A DNA stretch of 64,000 bases from an uncultured Bacteroidales bacterium (GTDB lineage Bacteria; Bacteroidota; Bacteroidia; Bacteroidales; P3), in contig CALUHJ010000005.1 of the NCBI GenBank assembly GCA_944320415.1, positions 1 through 64,000 of the forward strand. Reading direction: 5' to 3'. How positions within the stretch are numbered: the stretch's first letter is position 1; the number at the start of each line of letters is the position of its first letter. This document shows, piece after piece, positions 53,159-63,306 of this stretch. The translations under genes and the position numbers were made by a program. The notes beneath the pieces are model-generated. The model did no database searches, was not told where the DNA came from, and saw nothing but the letters and a program-made list of their open reading frames with translations.

Positions 53159-55840
53159 TTAATTTTTTGCAAGCTTCTTTAAGATTCTGATTAGTTCTCC
53201 TATCCAAAGAACGACTGAAGTGGACAGTATGATTAAGAGCCAGTCCTCAATGCTCAAAGGCATGACGCTGAACATTTCTCCTCCTATTGAGACTATTATG
53301 ATTTGTCCCAAAAGTATTAGTAGAGCTATAGTTACAAATCCTGAGCAATTTTTGAAATGAAAAGCGGAATGCCCTGTTGCAAAGGCACGGGCATTGAACA
53401 TATTCCAAAATTGAAGCATGACGAAAATGGTGAAAAACAGACTTCTTTCATATAAAGATATATCCTGGTCGGATGTACCCAAAGAAATACTGAACAGTTC
53501 TTTCACGCTGTGTATATCGGTTCTTTGGAAAATGTAAAACAGTCCTGTCATGAATACGAAAAACAATATTCCAATGGAAATAATATTCCAGCGCATTGTC
53601 TTGTTTATTATGAAATCTTCTCTTTTTCTCGGTTTTTCTCTCATCACGCTTTCTTCGGGAGGGAGAGATGCGAGGGCAACGGCTGCGAATGTATCCATTA
53701 TGAGGTTGACCCACAACATTTGTGTAACGGTCAGCGGCGATTTGGTTCCCATGAAAGCACCAACAAGAACGATAAGACATGCGACGACATTTACCGTTAC
53801 TTGAAACAGAATGAATCTTTGTATGTTTTTGTAAAGAGAGCGTCCCCACATTACCGCACGGCCTATGGAAGCAAACGAATTGTCTATTATTGTGATATCG
53901 CTTGCTTCTTTTGCAACGGATGTTCCATCACCCATGGACAGTCCGACGTGAGCGGCTTTCAAAGCGGGTGCATCATTGGTTCCGTCACCTGTAACCGCAA
54001 CTACCTCACCTTTTCCCTGAAGTGTTTCCACCAGACGTTTTTTGTCCATAGGTCTTGCTCTTGATATTATTTTCAGACCGCCTATTCTTTTTTTCAGTTC
54101 CTCGTCTGACAAGGCTGCGAATTCCGGACCGGTGATTATGTTGTCATCATTATCTTTTTCGGTCCATATTCCTATCTGTCTTCCTATTTCCTTGGCTGTT
54201 CCCTGAGTGTCTCCCGTAACTATTTTTATGTTTATTCCTGCTCTCAGACAGTTCTCGACAGCCTGAGGAACGTCGTCTCTTACAGGATCCATGATGGCAA
54301 CAATTCCTGCAAATGTCAGATTTTTTGCAATCAGACGTTCATCATCAATAGTTTGTTCTTCGTCCTCCAATATCTGGTATGCGAATGCCAGTGTACGCAT
54401 AGCTTTGGATTGGAATTCCAAAAGATATTTGTCTATTTGCTCCTTGCTTACATTGTTTTGAGTTTTGCTGCACAGGGAATATATTATTTCCGGAGCACCT
54501 TTCACGTAAAGTACATCCTTGTCTATTATTGAAGAATGTACCAGAGTGGCCATGTATTTTCTTTCTGTTGAGAATGGAATTTCTGCCCTGACAGTGGCTG
54601 CGTTCTTCAAGCTCTTGTAATCCACTCCTCTTTTTCTTAGCCAGAGAAGCAAAGCCCCTTCAGTAGGATTTCCTATCGCTTTTGGATTTTTCTCATCGGA
54701 TAAGTCGAGTGATGCGGTGGAATTGACGGCAATACCTTCTTCGAGTAATTTTGTTGTAATTTCGTCTTTTTCGTCATGGAAGAATATGTATTGGTTTACG
54801 CTCATTTGATTTTTTGTAAGAGTACCTGTTTTGTCTGTGCATATTACTGTTGTTGATCCCATTGTTTCGCATGCGTGAAGCTTTCTTACAAGATTGTTGG
54901 TCTTAAGCATCTTTCTCATACTGTATGCGAGGCTTAAGGTGACGGCCATAGGCAGTCCTTCCGGAACTGAAACGACAACAAGAGTGACCGCTATCATCAC
55001 TGTATGCAAGATGAAAGACATCAGTTCCATGTTTGTATAACTGTCATTGGTCGAAAAGAAGATTATCAATCTTCCTATTATTATCAAAATGGCAAATGAA
55101 TAGCTTATTTTGCTTATCAGTTTGCTCAATCCGTCCAATTGTCTGTTCAATGGGGTTTTGACACTTGAATCTATTTGGGCGGCTTCAAACACTTTTCCAT
55201 TTTCTGTCTTGTCGCCAACGGCAAACACTTTGCATATGCCGTGTCCTTCCATCACTTTTGTTCCTTTCATCACATGGTTGGATGGGAATGTGGCTTCAGG
55301 ATCGAACTCTTTTTCCGATACGGTTTTTTCGCATATCGGTTCACCTGTCAAAGATGATTCGTCTATTTTAAGCGATGTAGCTTCCAACAGTTCTGCATCT
55401 GCCGCAACTTCAGCTCCTGACTCTATTATCAGTATGTCACCTACGACTACGTCTTTCTTCGGAATTTCCGTCACGTTTGAATTACGTATCACTCTTACGG
55501 ATTCGTCATCATTTACCTTGTTTAATATATTGAATTCATTGTCAGCTTTGACTTCAAAGATAAAGGCCAAGCTAACAGCAAGCAATATTGCGACGAATAT
55601 TCCCAATGGTTCGAAAAATACTCTGAAACTTTCGTTTGAGACAAAAAATTCATAAAACGAAATAAGCAAGGACAAGCCTCCGGCAACGAGCAGTATTATT
55701 ATCAGAGGATCCTTGAATTTTCCGAAAAACTTTTTCCACAGGGATTCTTGTGCAGGGGGAGTTAGAATGTTCTCTCCATGCAATTTTCTGCTTTCCAATA
55801 CTTGACTGTCGTTCAGTCCTTCATACTTTTGTCTTTCCAT
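53159..55840 (-). CDS. P-type Ca2+-translocating ATPase
   Basis: This is an 893-residue P-type (P2) ATPase. In order it has an N-terminal cation-ATPase domain, the actuator motif DESSLTGEP, the M4 ion-binding motif VVSVPEGLPMAVTLSL, the phosphorylation site CTDKTGTLTKNQM and the hinge TGDGTNDAPAL. Six C-terminal helices follow, with LWVNLIMDTFAAVALA. These match PMCA-type calcium pumps. It would export Ca2+ from the cytoplasm. The gene ends the minus-strand run from 63 kb, with the MATE gene stopping 5 nt upstream. Confidence 0.92.
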   Translation of the reverse strand: MERQKYEGLNDSQVLESRKLHGENILTPPAQESLWKKFFGKFKDPLIIILLVAGGLSLLISFYEFFVSNESFRVFFEPLGIFVAILLAVSLAFIFEVKADNEFNILNKVNDDESVRVIRNSNVTEIPKKDVVVGDILIIESGAEVAADAELLEATSLKIDESSLTGEPICEKTVSEKEFDPEATFPSNHVMKGTKVMEGHGICKVFAVGDKTENGKVFEAAQIDSSVKTPLNRQLDGLSKLISKISYSFAILIIIGRLIIFFSTNDSYTNMELMSFILHTVMIAVTLVVVSVPEGLPMAVTLSLAYSMRKMLKTNNLVRKLHACETMGSTTVICTDKTGTLTKNQMSVNQYIFFHDEKDEITTKLLEEGIAVNSTASLDLSDEKNPKAIGNPTEGALLLWLRKRGVDYKSLKNAATVRAEIPFSTERKYMATLVHSSIIDKDVLYVKGAPEIIYSLCSKTQNNVSKEQIDKYLLEFQSKAMRTLAFAYQILEDEEQTIDDERLIAKNLTFAGIVAIMDPVRDDVPQAVENCLRAGINIKIVTGDTQGTAKEIGRQIGIWTEKDNDDNIITGPEFAALSDEELKKRIGGLKIISRARPMDKKRLVETLQGKGEVVAVTGDGTNDAPALKAAHVGLSMGDGTSVAKEASDITIIDNSFASIGRAVMWGRSLYKNIQRFILFQVTVNVVACLIVLVGAFMGTKSPLTVTQMLWVNLIMDTFAAVALASLPPEESVMREKPRKREDFIINKTMRWNIISIGILFFVFMTGLFYIFQRTDIHSVKELFSISLGTSDQDISLYERSLFFTIFVMLQFWNMFNARAFATGHSAFHFKNCSGFVTIALLILLGQIIIVSIGGEMFSVMPLSIEDWLLIILSTSVVLWIGELIRILKKLAKN

Positions 55841-55845
55841 GTTTG

Positions 55846-57174
55846 TTATTTTATCCTGTTAATGCTAATGTTCAGTCTTCTATAATAGAATATTGAGGCA
55901 AACAGCAGACCTGTTGCTATTCCCGCCAAAGCTCCGCATGGACCTAAGCCTGCTGTGAATCCCAGTATGTAGGCTGTAGGTAAAGCTATGCATATGTAAC
56001 TTATGAACGAATAGAGCATTGGTTTTGCAACATCGTTAAAACCTCTCAATGCTCCAAGCAGTGTAGCTTGTGCTCCGTCCAGTAGTTGGAAGAATCCGGC
56101 AACTATAAATAATTCTGCAGCTTGTTCTATAACTTGGGGGTCTTTATTGAAAAATTCAGCCAGATGATGTGGAAACAGTATGAATATGGCAGCAAAAAAG
56201 CCCATTGAGACAAAACTCAGATGTAGTCCTGTTTTTGCGTATTTTGACAGATTGTCTTTATCTTTTCTGCCGTAACAATGTGATACTAAAATTGTTGTTG
56301 CACTTGCTACTCCACAAGCTATTTGAAAAGTCATCGTTATGAATGTCAACACTATTTGATATGCTGCCAATACTATTGTTGAAAACCATCCCATCATTAT
56401 GGTTGTCATTGTAAAACTTATACTTTCCAATGTAAGCTGAATGGCAATTGGCAAACCGAGTTTCATCAGACTTTTGTGCCAATATGTCGACAATGATTTT
56501 TTGCTGAAGAATAGTAAATATTTACGGTAATGTTTGTGGAAGTAAATATAAAGAAAATAAGCTATCGGCATCAAACATCTTGCGATAAGAGTTGACAGAC
56601 CTGCACCGAACGCCCCTAATGGTGGACATCCTAACTTTCCGAATATGAATATATAATTCAGCAAAATGTTTAATATGTTTGCACTGATTATAATTTGCAT
56701 AGTTGTTTTTGTGTTTCCGACACCTTCCATAAAATGTCTGAAACTGAGAAATATTTGTGCAGGCAGAAGGGATATTGCTGTTGTTATGAAATATGGTATG
56801 GCTAGACGTATTACTGTTTCATCCTGTCCCAAATGCGGTAAAACGGGAATGAGTAACAGTAAGAGAACAACAATACTTGTTCCAATGATAACATTGAGAG
56901 ACAGGGCATTTTGGAATAATAACGATACCTTTCTTGTTTCTTTTCTTGCGTATGACTGTCCCACCAAAGGTGTAAGAGCCATTCCTATGCCTTGACCGAA
57001 TACTAAGGCAACCACTATTATTGCAGAGGCAAAAGCAACAGCCGCCAAAGGTTCTTTACCTACCTGTCCTACCATTAACGTATCAAAAAACTGAACTATA
57101 CTTTGTCCCAAAGACGAAAGTATGATAGGATATGCAAGTTTCAAATTGTCGTTATAGTATCTTTGTGCTAACAT
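55846..57174 (-). CDS. MATE-family efflux transporter
   Basis: This 442-residue protein has twelve transmembrane helices in two homologous halves. Its motifs fit MATE drug/Na+ antiporters, including LGQSIVQFFDTLMVGQVGKEPLAAVAFA in the first half and GVASATTILVSHCYG in the second. The substrate is unknown. Its start overlaps the ABC-F stop by 7 nt, and only 5 nt separate it from the Ca2+-ATPase start, so the three form an operon. Confidence 0.9.
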   Translation of the reverse strand: MLAQRYYNDNLKLAYPIILSSLGQSIVQFFDTLMVGQVGKEPLAAVAFASAIIVVALVFGQGIGMALTPLVGQSYARKETRKVSLLFQNALSLNVIIGTSIVVLLLLLIPVLPHLGQDETVIRLAIPYFITTAISLLPAQIFLSFRHFMEGVGNTKTTMQIIISANILNILLNYIFIFGKLGCPPLGAFGAGLSTLIARCLMPIAYFLYIYFHKHYRKYLLFFSKKSLSTYWHKSLMKLGLPIAIQLTLESISFTMTTIMMGWFSTIVLAAYQIVLTFITMTFQIACGVASATTILVSHCYGRKDKDNLSKYAKTGLHLSFVSMGFFAAIFILFPHHLAEFFNKDPQVIEQAAELFIVAGFFQLLDGAQATLLGALRGFNDVAKPMLYSFISYICIALPTAYILGFTAGLGPCGALAGIATGLLFASIFYYRRLNISINRIK

Positions 57175-59123
57175 TCACTTTGCTTTTTTTCCAGTTCGTT
57201 TTGCAATTCTTCCCATTTTAGCATGCAATCGGACAGCTCTTGTTTATTCTGTTCATATCTTACGAAAAAATCATTATCGTCATATATGTTCTTTGTACTA
57301 TCCATATCAGACAACTCCGTCTCCATTGAATGTATCTGTTTTTCCAATTGTTCTATTTGATTTTCCGTAGCTTTTATCTGGTTCCTTATTTTTCTAATCA
57401 AGGATTCTTTTTCCTTGTTTCTTTGATAGTTCAGTTTGTTTTGCGTGACCTGTTTGTCTGTCTTGTTTTCTGAATAGTTCTCTGTTTCAACTTTGTTCAA
57501 TTCATTTAAGTCGTTCAATTGCTTGTTTTGCATGAACTCGAAAATATCACCGTTGAACAGACTGACATGATGATGCTTGAACTCATAAAGTGTATCTGTG
57601 AGCATGTGAAGGAAATCTCTGTCGTGCGAAACCACTATCAGTGTGCCGTCATAAGCCATCAAGGCTATTTTCAAAATGTCTTTTGACACCATGTCAAGAT
57701 GATTTGTCGGTTCATCAAGAACCAACAGGTTTACTGGCGTAAGTAGTAATTTAGCCAAAGCAAGTCTTGCCTTTTCTCCTCCGGAAAGAACTTTGACTTT
57801 TTTCTCTATATCGTTTTCATCAAATAAAAAACTACCCAGAATATTTCTTATTCTCGTTCGTGCTTCACCATAGGCAATCTCGTCAATCGTTTCATAAACC
57901 GTTTTTTCACCGTCCAATAAAGCTGCCTGGTTTTGTGCAAAATAACCTATGGATACCTGATAACCCAAATTAAATGTTCCTTGATAATCGTCTATTTGAC
58001 CGACTATGATTTTAGACAGAGTGGATTTACCCTCACCGTTCTTGCCTACGAAAGCAACTTTTTCGCCTCTTTGAATTGAAATGCTTACGTCATTCAATAC
58101 TTTATTGTCATCATAGCTTTTGGACAGGTTTTTTATTTCAACAACGGTCTTGCCTGAATGCGGAGCTGGCGGAAATTTGAAATGAATGCTTGAAGTGTCT
58201 ATTTCATCTACCTCGATTTTGTCCATCTTTTCCAGCATCTTTATTCGAGACTGGACCTGCTTGCTTTTTGTGGCTTTGTATCTGAATCTTTCTATGAATT
58301 TTTCTATTTCGGCTATTTGCTTTTGTTGGTTGTTCAATTGAGCTGCTTGTTGCATCCTGCGTTGATTAAGCAAAATGACATATTCCGAATACGGTACTTT
58401 GTAATCATAAATCTTTCCAGCATTTATTTCTATCGTTCTGCTGCAAATATTATCCAAAAACGTTTTGTCATGGGAAACCAGAATGACTGCACCATTATAG
58501 ACTTTCAGAAAATTCTCAAGCCATTGTATTGATTCTATGTCAAGATGATTCGTGGGTTCGTCAAGTAAAATTACATCAGGTTTTTGTAAAAGTATTTTAG
58601 CCAACTCCACCCTCATTTGCCAACCGCTGCTGAACTCCGTCATCTTCCTGTTGAAATCCTCTCTGACAAAACCCAAACCGAGTAAAACTTTCTCAGTCTT
58701 TCCCAAAGTGTCATTCTCTTTCAAGAGATTCAAATGTTCGTTCAACTCTGAATAGCGGGCAAGCATTTTTTTGTATTCATTGGAAGAATAGTCTTGTACT
58801 TCAAGCATTTCTGACTGTATCCGCTCCAGTTCTCTTTCCATTGCATGCAGTCCGTCAAATGCTTTTAAAGCCTCATTTATAACACTTGCTTGGGAATCCG
58901 GGTACATTTCCTGAGGAAGATAACCTATTGTTTCGTCTTTGCTTTGTACAATACTACCGCTTTCGTAACCTCGCTTTGATGAAAGAATTTTCAATAGAGT
59001 TGATTTACCTACACCGTTTTTTCCTACAAGACCTATTTTTTCCTTTTCTCCGATAACAAAACTTATATCCTTGAATAAATAACCTCCAGGAAAATGTACG
59101 GACAGATTATTGACAGTTATCAT
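57168..59123 (-). CDS. ABC-F family ATPase (YheS/Uup-like)
   Basis: This soluble protein of about 651 residues has two ABC domains. The first has GKNGVGKST, the signature FSSGWQMRVEL and VILLDEPTNHLD. The second has GKNGEGKST, LSGGEKARLAL and LLVLDEPTNHLD. A long C-terminal coiled coil (about residues 545-645, rich in Lys, Glu and Gln) follows, as in Uup/YheS. Members act on the ribosome. I prefer the ATG at 59123 (MITVNNLSVHF) over one six codons earlier because the first ABC strand begins there. It is a different subfamily from the ettA gene at 23.7 kb. Confidence 0.9.
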   Translation of the reverse strand: MITVNNLSVHFPGGYLFKDISFVIGEKEKIGLVGKNGVGKSTLLKILSSKRGYESGSIVQSKDETIGYLPQEMYPDSQASVINEALKAFDGLHAMERELERIQSEMLEVQDYSSNEYKKMLARYSELNEHLNLLKENDTLGKTEKVLLGLGFVREDFNRKMTEFSSGWQMRVELAKILLQKPDVILLDEPTNHLDIESIQWLENFLKVYNGAVILVSHDKTFLDNICSRTIEINAGKIYDYKVPYSEYVILLNQRRMQQAAQLNNQQKQIAEIEKFIERFRYKATKSKQVQSRIKMLEKMDKIEVDEIDTSSIHFKFPPAPHSGKTVVEIKNLSKSYDDNKVLNDVSISIQRGEKVAFVGKNGEGKSTLSKIIVGQIDDYQGTFNLGYQVSIGYFAQNQAALLDGEKTVYETIDEIAYGEARTRIRNILGSFLFDENDIEKKVKVLSGGEKARLALAKLLLTPVNLLVLDEPTNHLDMVSKDILKIALMAYDGTLIVVSHDRDFLHMLTDTLYEFKHHHVSLFNGDIFEFMQNKQLNDLNELNKVETENYSENKTDKQVTQNKLNYQRNKEKESLIRKIRNQIKATENQIEQLEKQIHSMETELSDMDSTKNIYDDNDFFVRYEQNKQELSDCMLKWEELQNELEKKQSEC

Positions 59124-59202
59124 ATATGTACATAAAATCAAAAAAGAGACGGATTATGACAATCCATCTCTTGAATATTTTTACCGTATGTTTTTTCTAT
59201 TA

Positions 59203-59901
59203 TTAACCACCTATCAACTTGAAGTCCACAGGCAATCTGAATTGCTGTCTTACCTTTTTACCTCTTTGTTGGGCAGGAGTCCACTTAGGCATCATCTTGA
59301 CAACCCTTATGGCTTCTTCACCACAACCGGAACCGATATCTCTCAAAACTTTTATATCGGTTAAGGAACCGTCCAACTCAACGACAAAAGTAATCCATAC
59401 TCTTCCTTGTGTACCGGTCGATCTTGCCTGCTGAGGATATTTAATGTTTTCAGCCAAAAACTTGTTCAACGCCGACTCACCGCCTACAAACTTCGCAGGA
59501 GATTCAACAACGATAAATATCTCTGCTTCCTCCTCCAGCTCTTCCGTGACTTCTTCAACCTCTATTTTAGGAACAATCACATCAACGTTTGTCGTGTTTA
59601 CGAAATTGTCAATGTTGAACTCATTTTCCAATTCCACATCATCATCAACTATTTCGAATTCGGTGGTTTCCTGCTGTTGAGTTTCTTCAGGTGGTGGCGG
59701 TGGTTCATCCTGCTTTGTCTGAATCACCATTTCCTCTACTTCCTGAACAACTTGGGTAATCTGAACATCTTCTTCCTCAACATCGTAACTCTTCCACTCG
59801 AAAGCGAAAATTACTATGCCCAAAGCAAAAACAAGCCCTATTTGGAAGAAAATACTCTTGAAATTTTCCAAGTTAGCTTTGTCCGATTTCTTTGCTTCCA
59901 T
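59203..59901 (-). CDS. TonB-family energy transducer
   Basis: This 232-residue protein has a short cytoplasmic start and one transmembrane helix (IFFQIGLVFALGIVIFAFEW). A proline/glutamate-rich periplasmic linker (PPPPPEETQQQETTEF) follows. The C-terminal TonB domain (about 140-232) has GGESALNKFLAENIKYPQQA, GRVWITFVVELDGSL and RQQFRLPVDFKL. It energises outer-membrane TonB-dependent receptors together with ExbBD, which are not in the window. Confidence 0.93.
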   Translation of the reverse strand: MEAKKSDKANLENFKSIFFQIGLVFALGIVIFAFEWKSYDVEEEDVQITQVVQEVEEMVIQTKQDEPPPPPEETQQQETTEFEIVDDDVELENEFNIDNFVNTTNVDVIVPKIEVEEVTEELEEEAEIFIVVESPAKFVGGESALNKFLAENIKYPQQARSTGTQGRVWITFVVELDGSLTDIKVLRDIGSGCGEEAIRVVKMMPKWTPAQQRGKKVRQQFRLPVDFKLIGG

Positions 59902-60043
59902 TTTTTTAATCTTTTAATTTCGTTTTCAATCCTCATTCGAGACCGCTAAATTACTACTTTTTTTTTAATTGCAACAATCGTACTTTATATTTTTATACAC
60001 AATATTTCATGTTGATATGTGTAATATATTGTGTTGCAGTTGT

Positions 60044-61711
60044 TTAGTATATAAAACTGCTTCCTCCTAAAAATTCCCTCAATATGGATGTCGGCGGTAT
60101 GTAGTCCGATTTTATGGATTTGAAATTACCTAAAAAGTTTATAAGTCTGCGGGCATCGGCATATGCACAGGAATTCTGCGCAACTTCCATCAGGAGAGGT
60201 TCCGCAATAGGCTTTAGTACGCCTATCTCGTAAAGCAGTGACGAGTTGAATATGCTGTCAGCATTTTCCTGAAAAGGGAATATGTGTTTTTCCTCGCCGG
60301 AACGCACGCTGTCCCATCTCATTATGGTCTCCTGAGCGCTGTATCCCCTGTAATTGTTGTCTCTTACTATTCTTCTTATCAGTCTGTTGTCACTTGAGGA
60401 AATGATGTTGTGTCTGTCTATTGCCAGTTGTGTCAGAGCCGATACGAATATGTTGTATTTGTTTTCGCCTGCTATCTTGCCAGAGAGTTTGGGATTCAAG
60501 GCATGTATGCCTTCAACAATCAGTATGGAAGACTCCTGCATCCTTATCCTTTTTCCACTCTGAGTCCTGCAGCCTTGTAAAAAATCGAAACGAGGAAGTT
60601 CTATTTCTCTTCCTTCGAGCAATTCTTTCATTTGGAAGTTAAAATAATCCAGATCCAAAGCTTCAAGGCATTCAAAGTCGTATTCTCCGTTGGCGTCTTT
60701 TGGAGTGAGCTGTCTGTCCACAAAATAATCGTCCAGCGATATTTGAAGCGGTTTGAACCCTAAGACCGAAAGCTGTGTGGCTATACGCCTGCATGAGGTT
60801 GTCTTTCCTGAAGAGGATGGACCGGCAAGGAAAACTATCTTCACCTTGTCCTTCTTCCTGTATATATCATCCGCTATCTCGGCATATTTCTTTTCATGCA
60901 GCGCTTCCGAAACCTGAATCAGTTCGTTCTGTCTGTTCATTTTCACTACCTTGTTCAAATCACTGACATAAGGAGTGCCCAATATGTTCACCCAGTTTTT
61001 GTGTTCCTGGAATATATCGAATATTTTCTTGGGATTTCTGTCTTCAACCGGCGTTTTAGTTGCGTCTTCCTTTGAAGGCATTTGCAGAATGAAACCTTTG
61101 TCGAAGACATACAGACCGAATACCTTCAGGTATGAGGTCGAAGGAACAAGCTCAAAGAAAAACGCATTGACGATTTCACCCAAATATTCAACATTGGTGT
61201 ACAGCTTGTTGCTGCTTCGTATCAGTTCGGCTTTTTCCGTCATTCCCAGTCTGTCGAACAGCTCAGCAGCCTGTTCGGCCGGAGTGATTACCCTGCTGAA
61301 AGGAATGTTTTCCTCGACAATCTCTCTCATCCTTTTTTCTATTCGTTTCGCCACCTGTTGGGAATCTTCCTGCAAAGGCTCCATTTCAAAATAATAACCA
61401 TCCGACATGGAATGCTTGATAATCAATTCATGTTGCGGAAACGTTTCCTTTACCGCCTTATACAGGACAAACATAAGAGAAAGTGCGTATATCCTTCTCC
61501 CCATAGTTGAATATATGTCCAAAAACTCTATCGTCTTTGGTGAGTATATCCTGTAATTCAGGTTCTGAACCTTGTTGTTTACACACGCTCCAAGTATTGA
61601 CTCCATGTTTGTCATGCCCGCAAACCGTGCCACTTCCGACAAATCCATTCCGGATTGGACAAGCAGTCTGGAATCCGTGTTCTTACAATATACTTCTATC
61701 ATTTGTTCCAT
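60044..61711 (-). CDS. Nucleoside (uridine) kinase with N-terminal TGS/ThrRS-like domain
   Basis: This is a 555-residue protein. The N-terminal part (about 1-210) resembles the TGS and editing-like region of threonyl-tRNA synthetase (KHSMSDGYYFEMEPL). The C-terminal half is a P-loop uridine kinase with VFLAGPSSSGKTTSCRRIA (about 281), ISLDDYFVDR and LPRFDFLQGCRTQSG. The same fusion is common in Bacteroidota and some Firmicutes. It phosphorylates a nucleoside, probably uridine. Its start overlaps tcdA by 29 nt. Confidence 0.9.
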   Translation of the reverse strand: MEQMIEVYCKNTDSRLLVQSGMDLSEVARFAGMTNMESILGACVNNKVQNLNYRIYSPKTIEFLDIYSTMGRRIYALSLMFVLYKAVKETFPQHELIIKHSMSDGYYFEMEPLQEDSQQVAKRIEKRMREIVEENIPFSRVITPAEQAAELFDRLGMTEKAELIRSSNKLYTNVEYLGEIVNAFFFELVPSTSYLKVFGLYVFDKGFILQMPSKEDATKTPVEDRNPKKIFDIFQEHKNWVNILGTPYVSDLNKVVKMNRQNELIQVSEALHEKKYAEIADDIYRKKDKVKIVFLAGPSSSGKTTSCRRIATQLSVLGFKPLQISLDDYFVDRQLTPKDANGEYDFECLEALDLDYFNFQMKELLEGREIELPRFDFLQGCRTQSGKRIRMQESSILIVEGIHALNPKLSGKIAGENKYNIFVSALTQLAIDRHNIISSSDNRLIRRIVRDNNYRGYSAQETIMRWDSVRSGEEKHIFPFQENADSIFNSSLLYEIGVLKPIAEPLLMEVAQNSCAYADARRLINFLGNFKSIKSDYIPPTSILREFLGGSSFIY

Positions 61712-62540
61712 TGTCCGTCTGTTTTTGATGTTTGGATTCTGATATATGTTCGCTAAGATTGACCATCGAATTCTTCTTGTTGTAATAGTAACGTTTGTCC
61801 TTCGTCTTTTGATATGCCGGAATGCCTATCAGCTCCCTTATTACAACGCTTGCAACCGCACAGCCGAACATCGCGGGCATATAGGATATGCTTCCCACGT
61901 TCGTTCTCTTGTTTTCGCTTATGTCTTCTCTGACAGAACTGTTTTCCGATGTTTCGGAGGAAAAGACGGATGCAACACCTTCGTATACGCCTAACTTGTG
62001 CAGTTTTTTCCTTATCATTCTCGCCAGAGGACAGTTGAATGTCTGCGAAATGTCCGCAATATGAATCATGGTCGGGTCAAGCCTGTCCCCGCTACCCATT
62101 GAACTTACAACCGGGATACCCTTTTCGACACAAGTGGCTATAAGATATACCTTGGGCGAAATGGTGTCTATCGCATCCACTACGTAATCATAACGTTCTC
62201 CCTGCAATATTTGTGCGATTTTTTCATCCTTCAGGTATTGCGTTACGGCATTTACGTTCAACCTTGAGTTTATATCCTTTAGCCTTTGCGTCATTATTTC
62301 GGTCTTTTCCCTGCCTACCGTGCTCTCAAGGGCGGCAAGTTGTCTGTTGATATTGCTTTCGCTTATTGTGTCATGGTCCACTATTGTAATGTTTCCAATA
62401 CCGGCCCTGCACAACATCTCGGCCGCATAGGCCCCTACGCCTCCGAGACCGACAACAAGCACGTTTGACCGTTTCAGTCTCTCAATGCCTTCTTCTCCTA
62501 TCAACCATTCGGTACGTGTGAATAAATCTTCCATAAGCAT
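61683..62540 (-). CDS. tcdA: tRNA threonylcarbamoyladenosine dehydratase (ThiF/E1-like)
   Basis: This 285-residue E1-like enzyme cyclises t6A37 of tRNAs to ct6A with ATP. The start contains FTRTEWLIGEEGIERLK. The nucleotide-binding motif is VVGLGGVGAYAAEMLCRAGIG, followed by VDHDTISESNINRQ, DAIDTISPKVYL and SMGSGDRLDP. The C-terminal tail is polar and overlaps the start of the kinase gene by 29 nt. An ATG two codons downstream (62534) is equally possible as the start. Confidence 0.92.
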   Translation of the reverse strand: MLMEDLFTRTEWLIGEEGIERLKRSNVLVVGLGGVGAYAAEMLCRAGIGNITIVDHDTISESNINRQLAALESTVGREKTEIMTQRLKDINSRLNVNAVTQYLKDEKIAQILQGERYDYVVDAIDTISPKVYLIATCVEKGIPVVSSMGSGDRLDPTMIHIADISQTFNCPLARMIRKKLHKLGVYEGVASVFSSETSENSSVREDISENKRTNVGSISYMPAMFGCAVASVVIRELIGIPAYQKTKDKRYYYNKKNSMVNLSEHISESKHQKQTDNGTNDRSIL

Positions 62541-62591
62541 GTACTTCTAAGTATGAACCTCATAATCCGTTTCATTTTCCCATTGCGGGAA

Positions 62592-62696
62592 AGCATGAAA
62601 TTCTTTTCAGAAAACAAAAAAATGTCTTCTGAATTCATTTTTTTCTTTTCTGAAAAGAATTTTGCAGAATCAAATTTCATGAAATCACAATCAGGA
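62592..62696. repeat. Dispersed repeat, copy 8, with a 17-bp inverted repeat
   Basis: AAATTCTTTTCAGAAAA (62598-62614) is the perfect reverse complement of TTTTCTGAAAAGAATTT (62646-62662), so this copy can form a strong stem-loop. Further GAATTCATTTTTTT and GAATCAAATTTCATGAAA modules of the family are present. It separates the 62691 gene from tcdA and touches the stop codon of the former. Confidence 0.85.
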
Positions 62697-63293
62697 ATTG
62701 AGAAACCATTCCGCATATTGGGGCAGTTCTTTCAACGGAATCCAGTCGCTTTCCTGCGGTTTTTCGGGCAGAGGACTCAATTCGAAATAGTCAAGCAGTG
62801 TTGCGCAGTCGTATTCGCCCAACAATGCCTCCAGAAGGGAATAAACCGCAACAAGCAATTCCTCATCCTCCTTTTCAAATCTTTTCCAGCCTATCTGCAA
62901 TCCAATGTGTTCCGTATCCTGAGGGTTTTCCATGGGTCTGAACCACATGTCCGCCGTCTTCAAACGGTATTTCCCGTGGCTTATCGCCGCATTGTTGCCC
63001 TTGGCAGGCTTGAATGCCGTTATGTCCCAAAAGTCCAATATGGGAGCATTTTCACACAGAGATATCAAATCGTCGAAATAATCCGTGTCTCCGTGAGCGG
63101 TGAAGGTGAGAGTGCGACCCTTTGTGGTTAAGTCCCCCAACTCGAAATCTATTCCTTCGGAATATTGTTTCAGAACCTTGTCCGTTTTTTCCAACAGTTC
63201 ATCCGCCTGCTTCTCTTCGAGAGAATCTATGTCCATAAGAGTGTCGCTGTTCTGTTGGAAGAACTTCCAGAAATCTTCAGCCTGTATCTTCAT
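62691..63293 (-). CDS. Protein of unknown function (200 residues)
   Basis: This soluble, acidic protein has no signal peptide or transmembrane helix. Features are an N-terminal helical part (SLEEKQADELLEKTDKVLKQ), a beta-rich middle (KGRTLTFTAHGDTDYFDDLI) and a C-terminal helical part (LLVAVYSLLEALLGEYDCA). The composition matches neighbouring core genes. I do not recognise the family. The murB stop lies 13 nt upstream, so it is probably co-transcribed. Confidence 0.75.
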   Translation of the reverse strand: MKIQAEDFWKFFQQNSDTLMDIDSLEEKQADELLEKTDKVLKQYSEGIDFELGDLTTKGRTLTFTAHGDTDYFDDLISLCENAPILDFWDITAFKPAKGNNAAISHGKYRLKTADMWFRPMENPQDTEHIGLQIGWKRFEKEDEELLVAVYSLLEALLGEYDCATLLDYFELSPLPEKPQESDWIPLKELPQYAEWFLNS

Positions 63294-63306
63294 TGTCGTT
63301 TATAGT

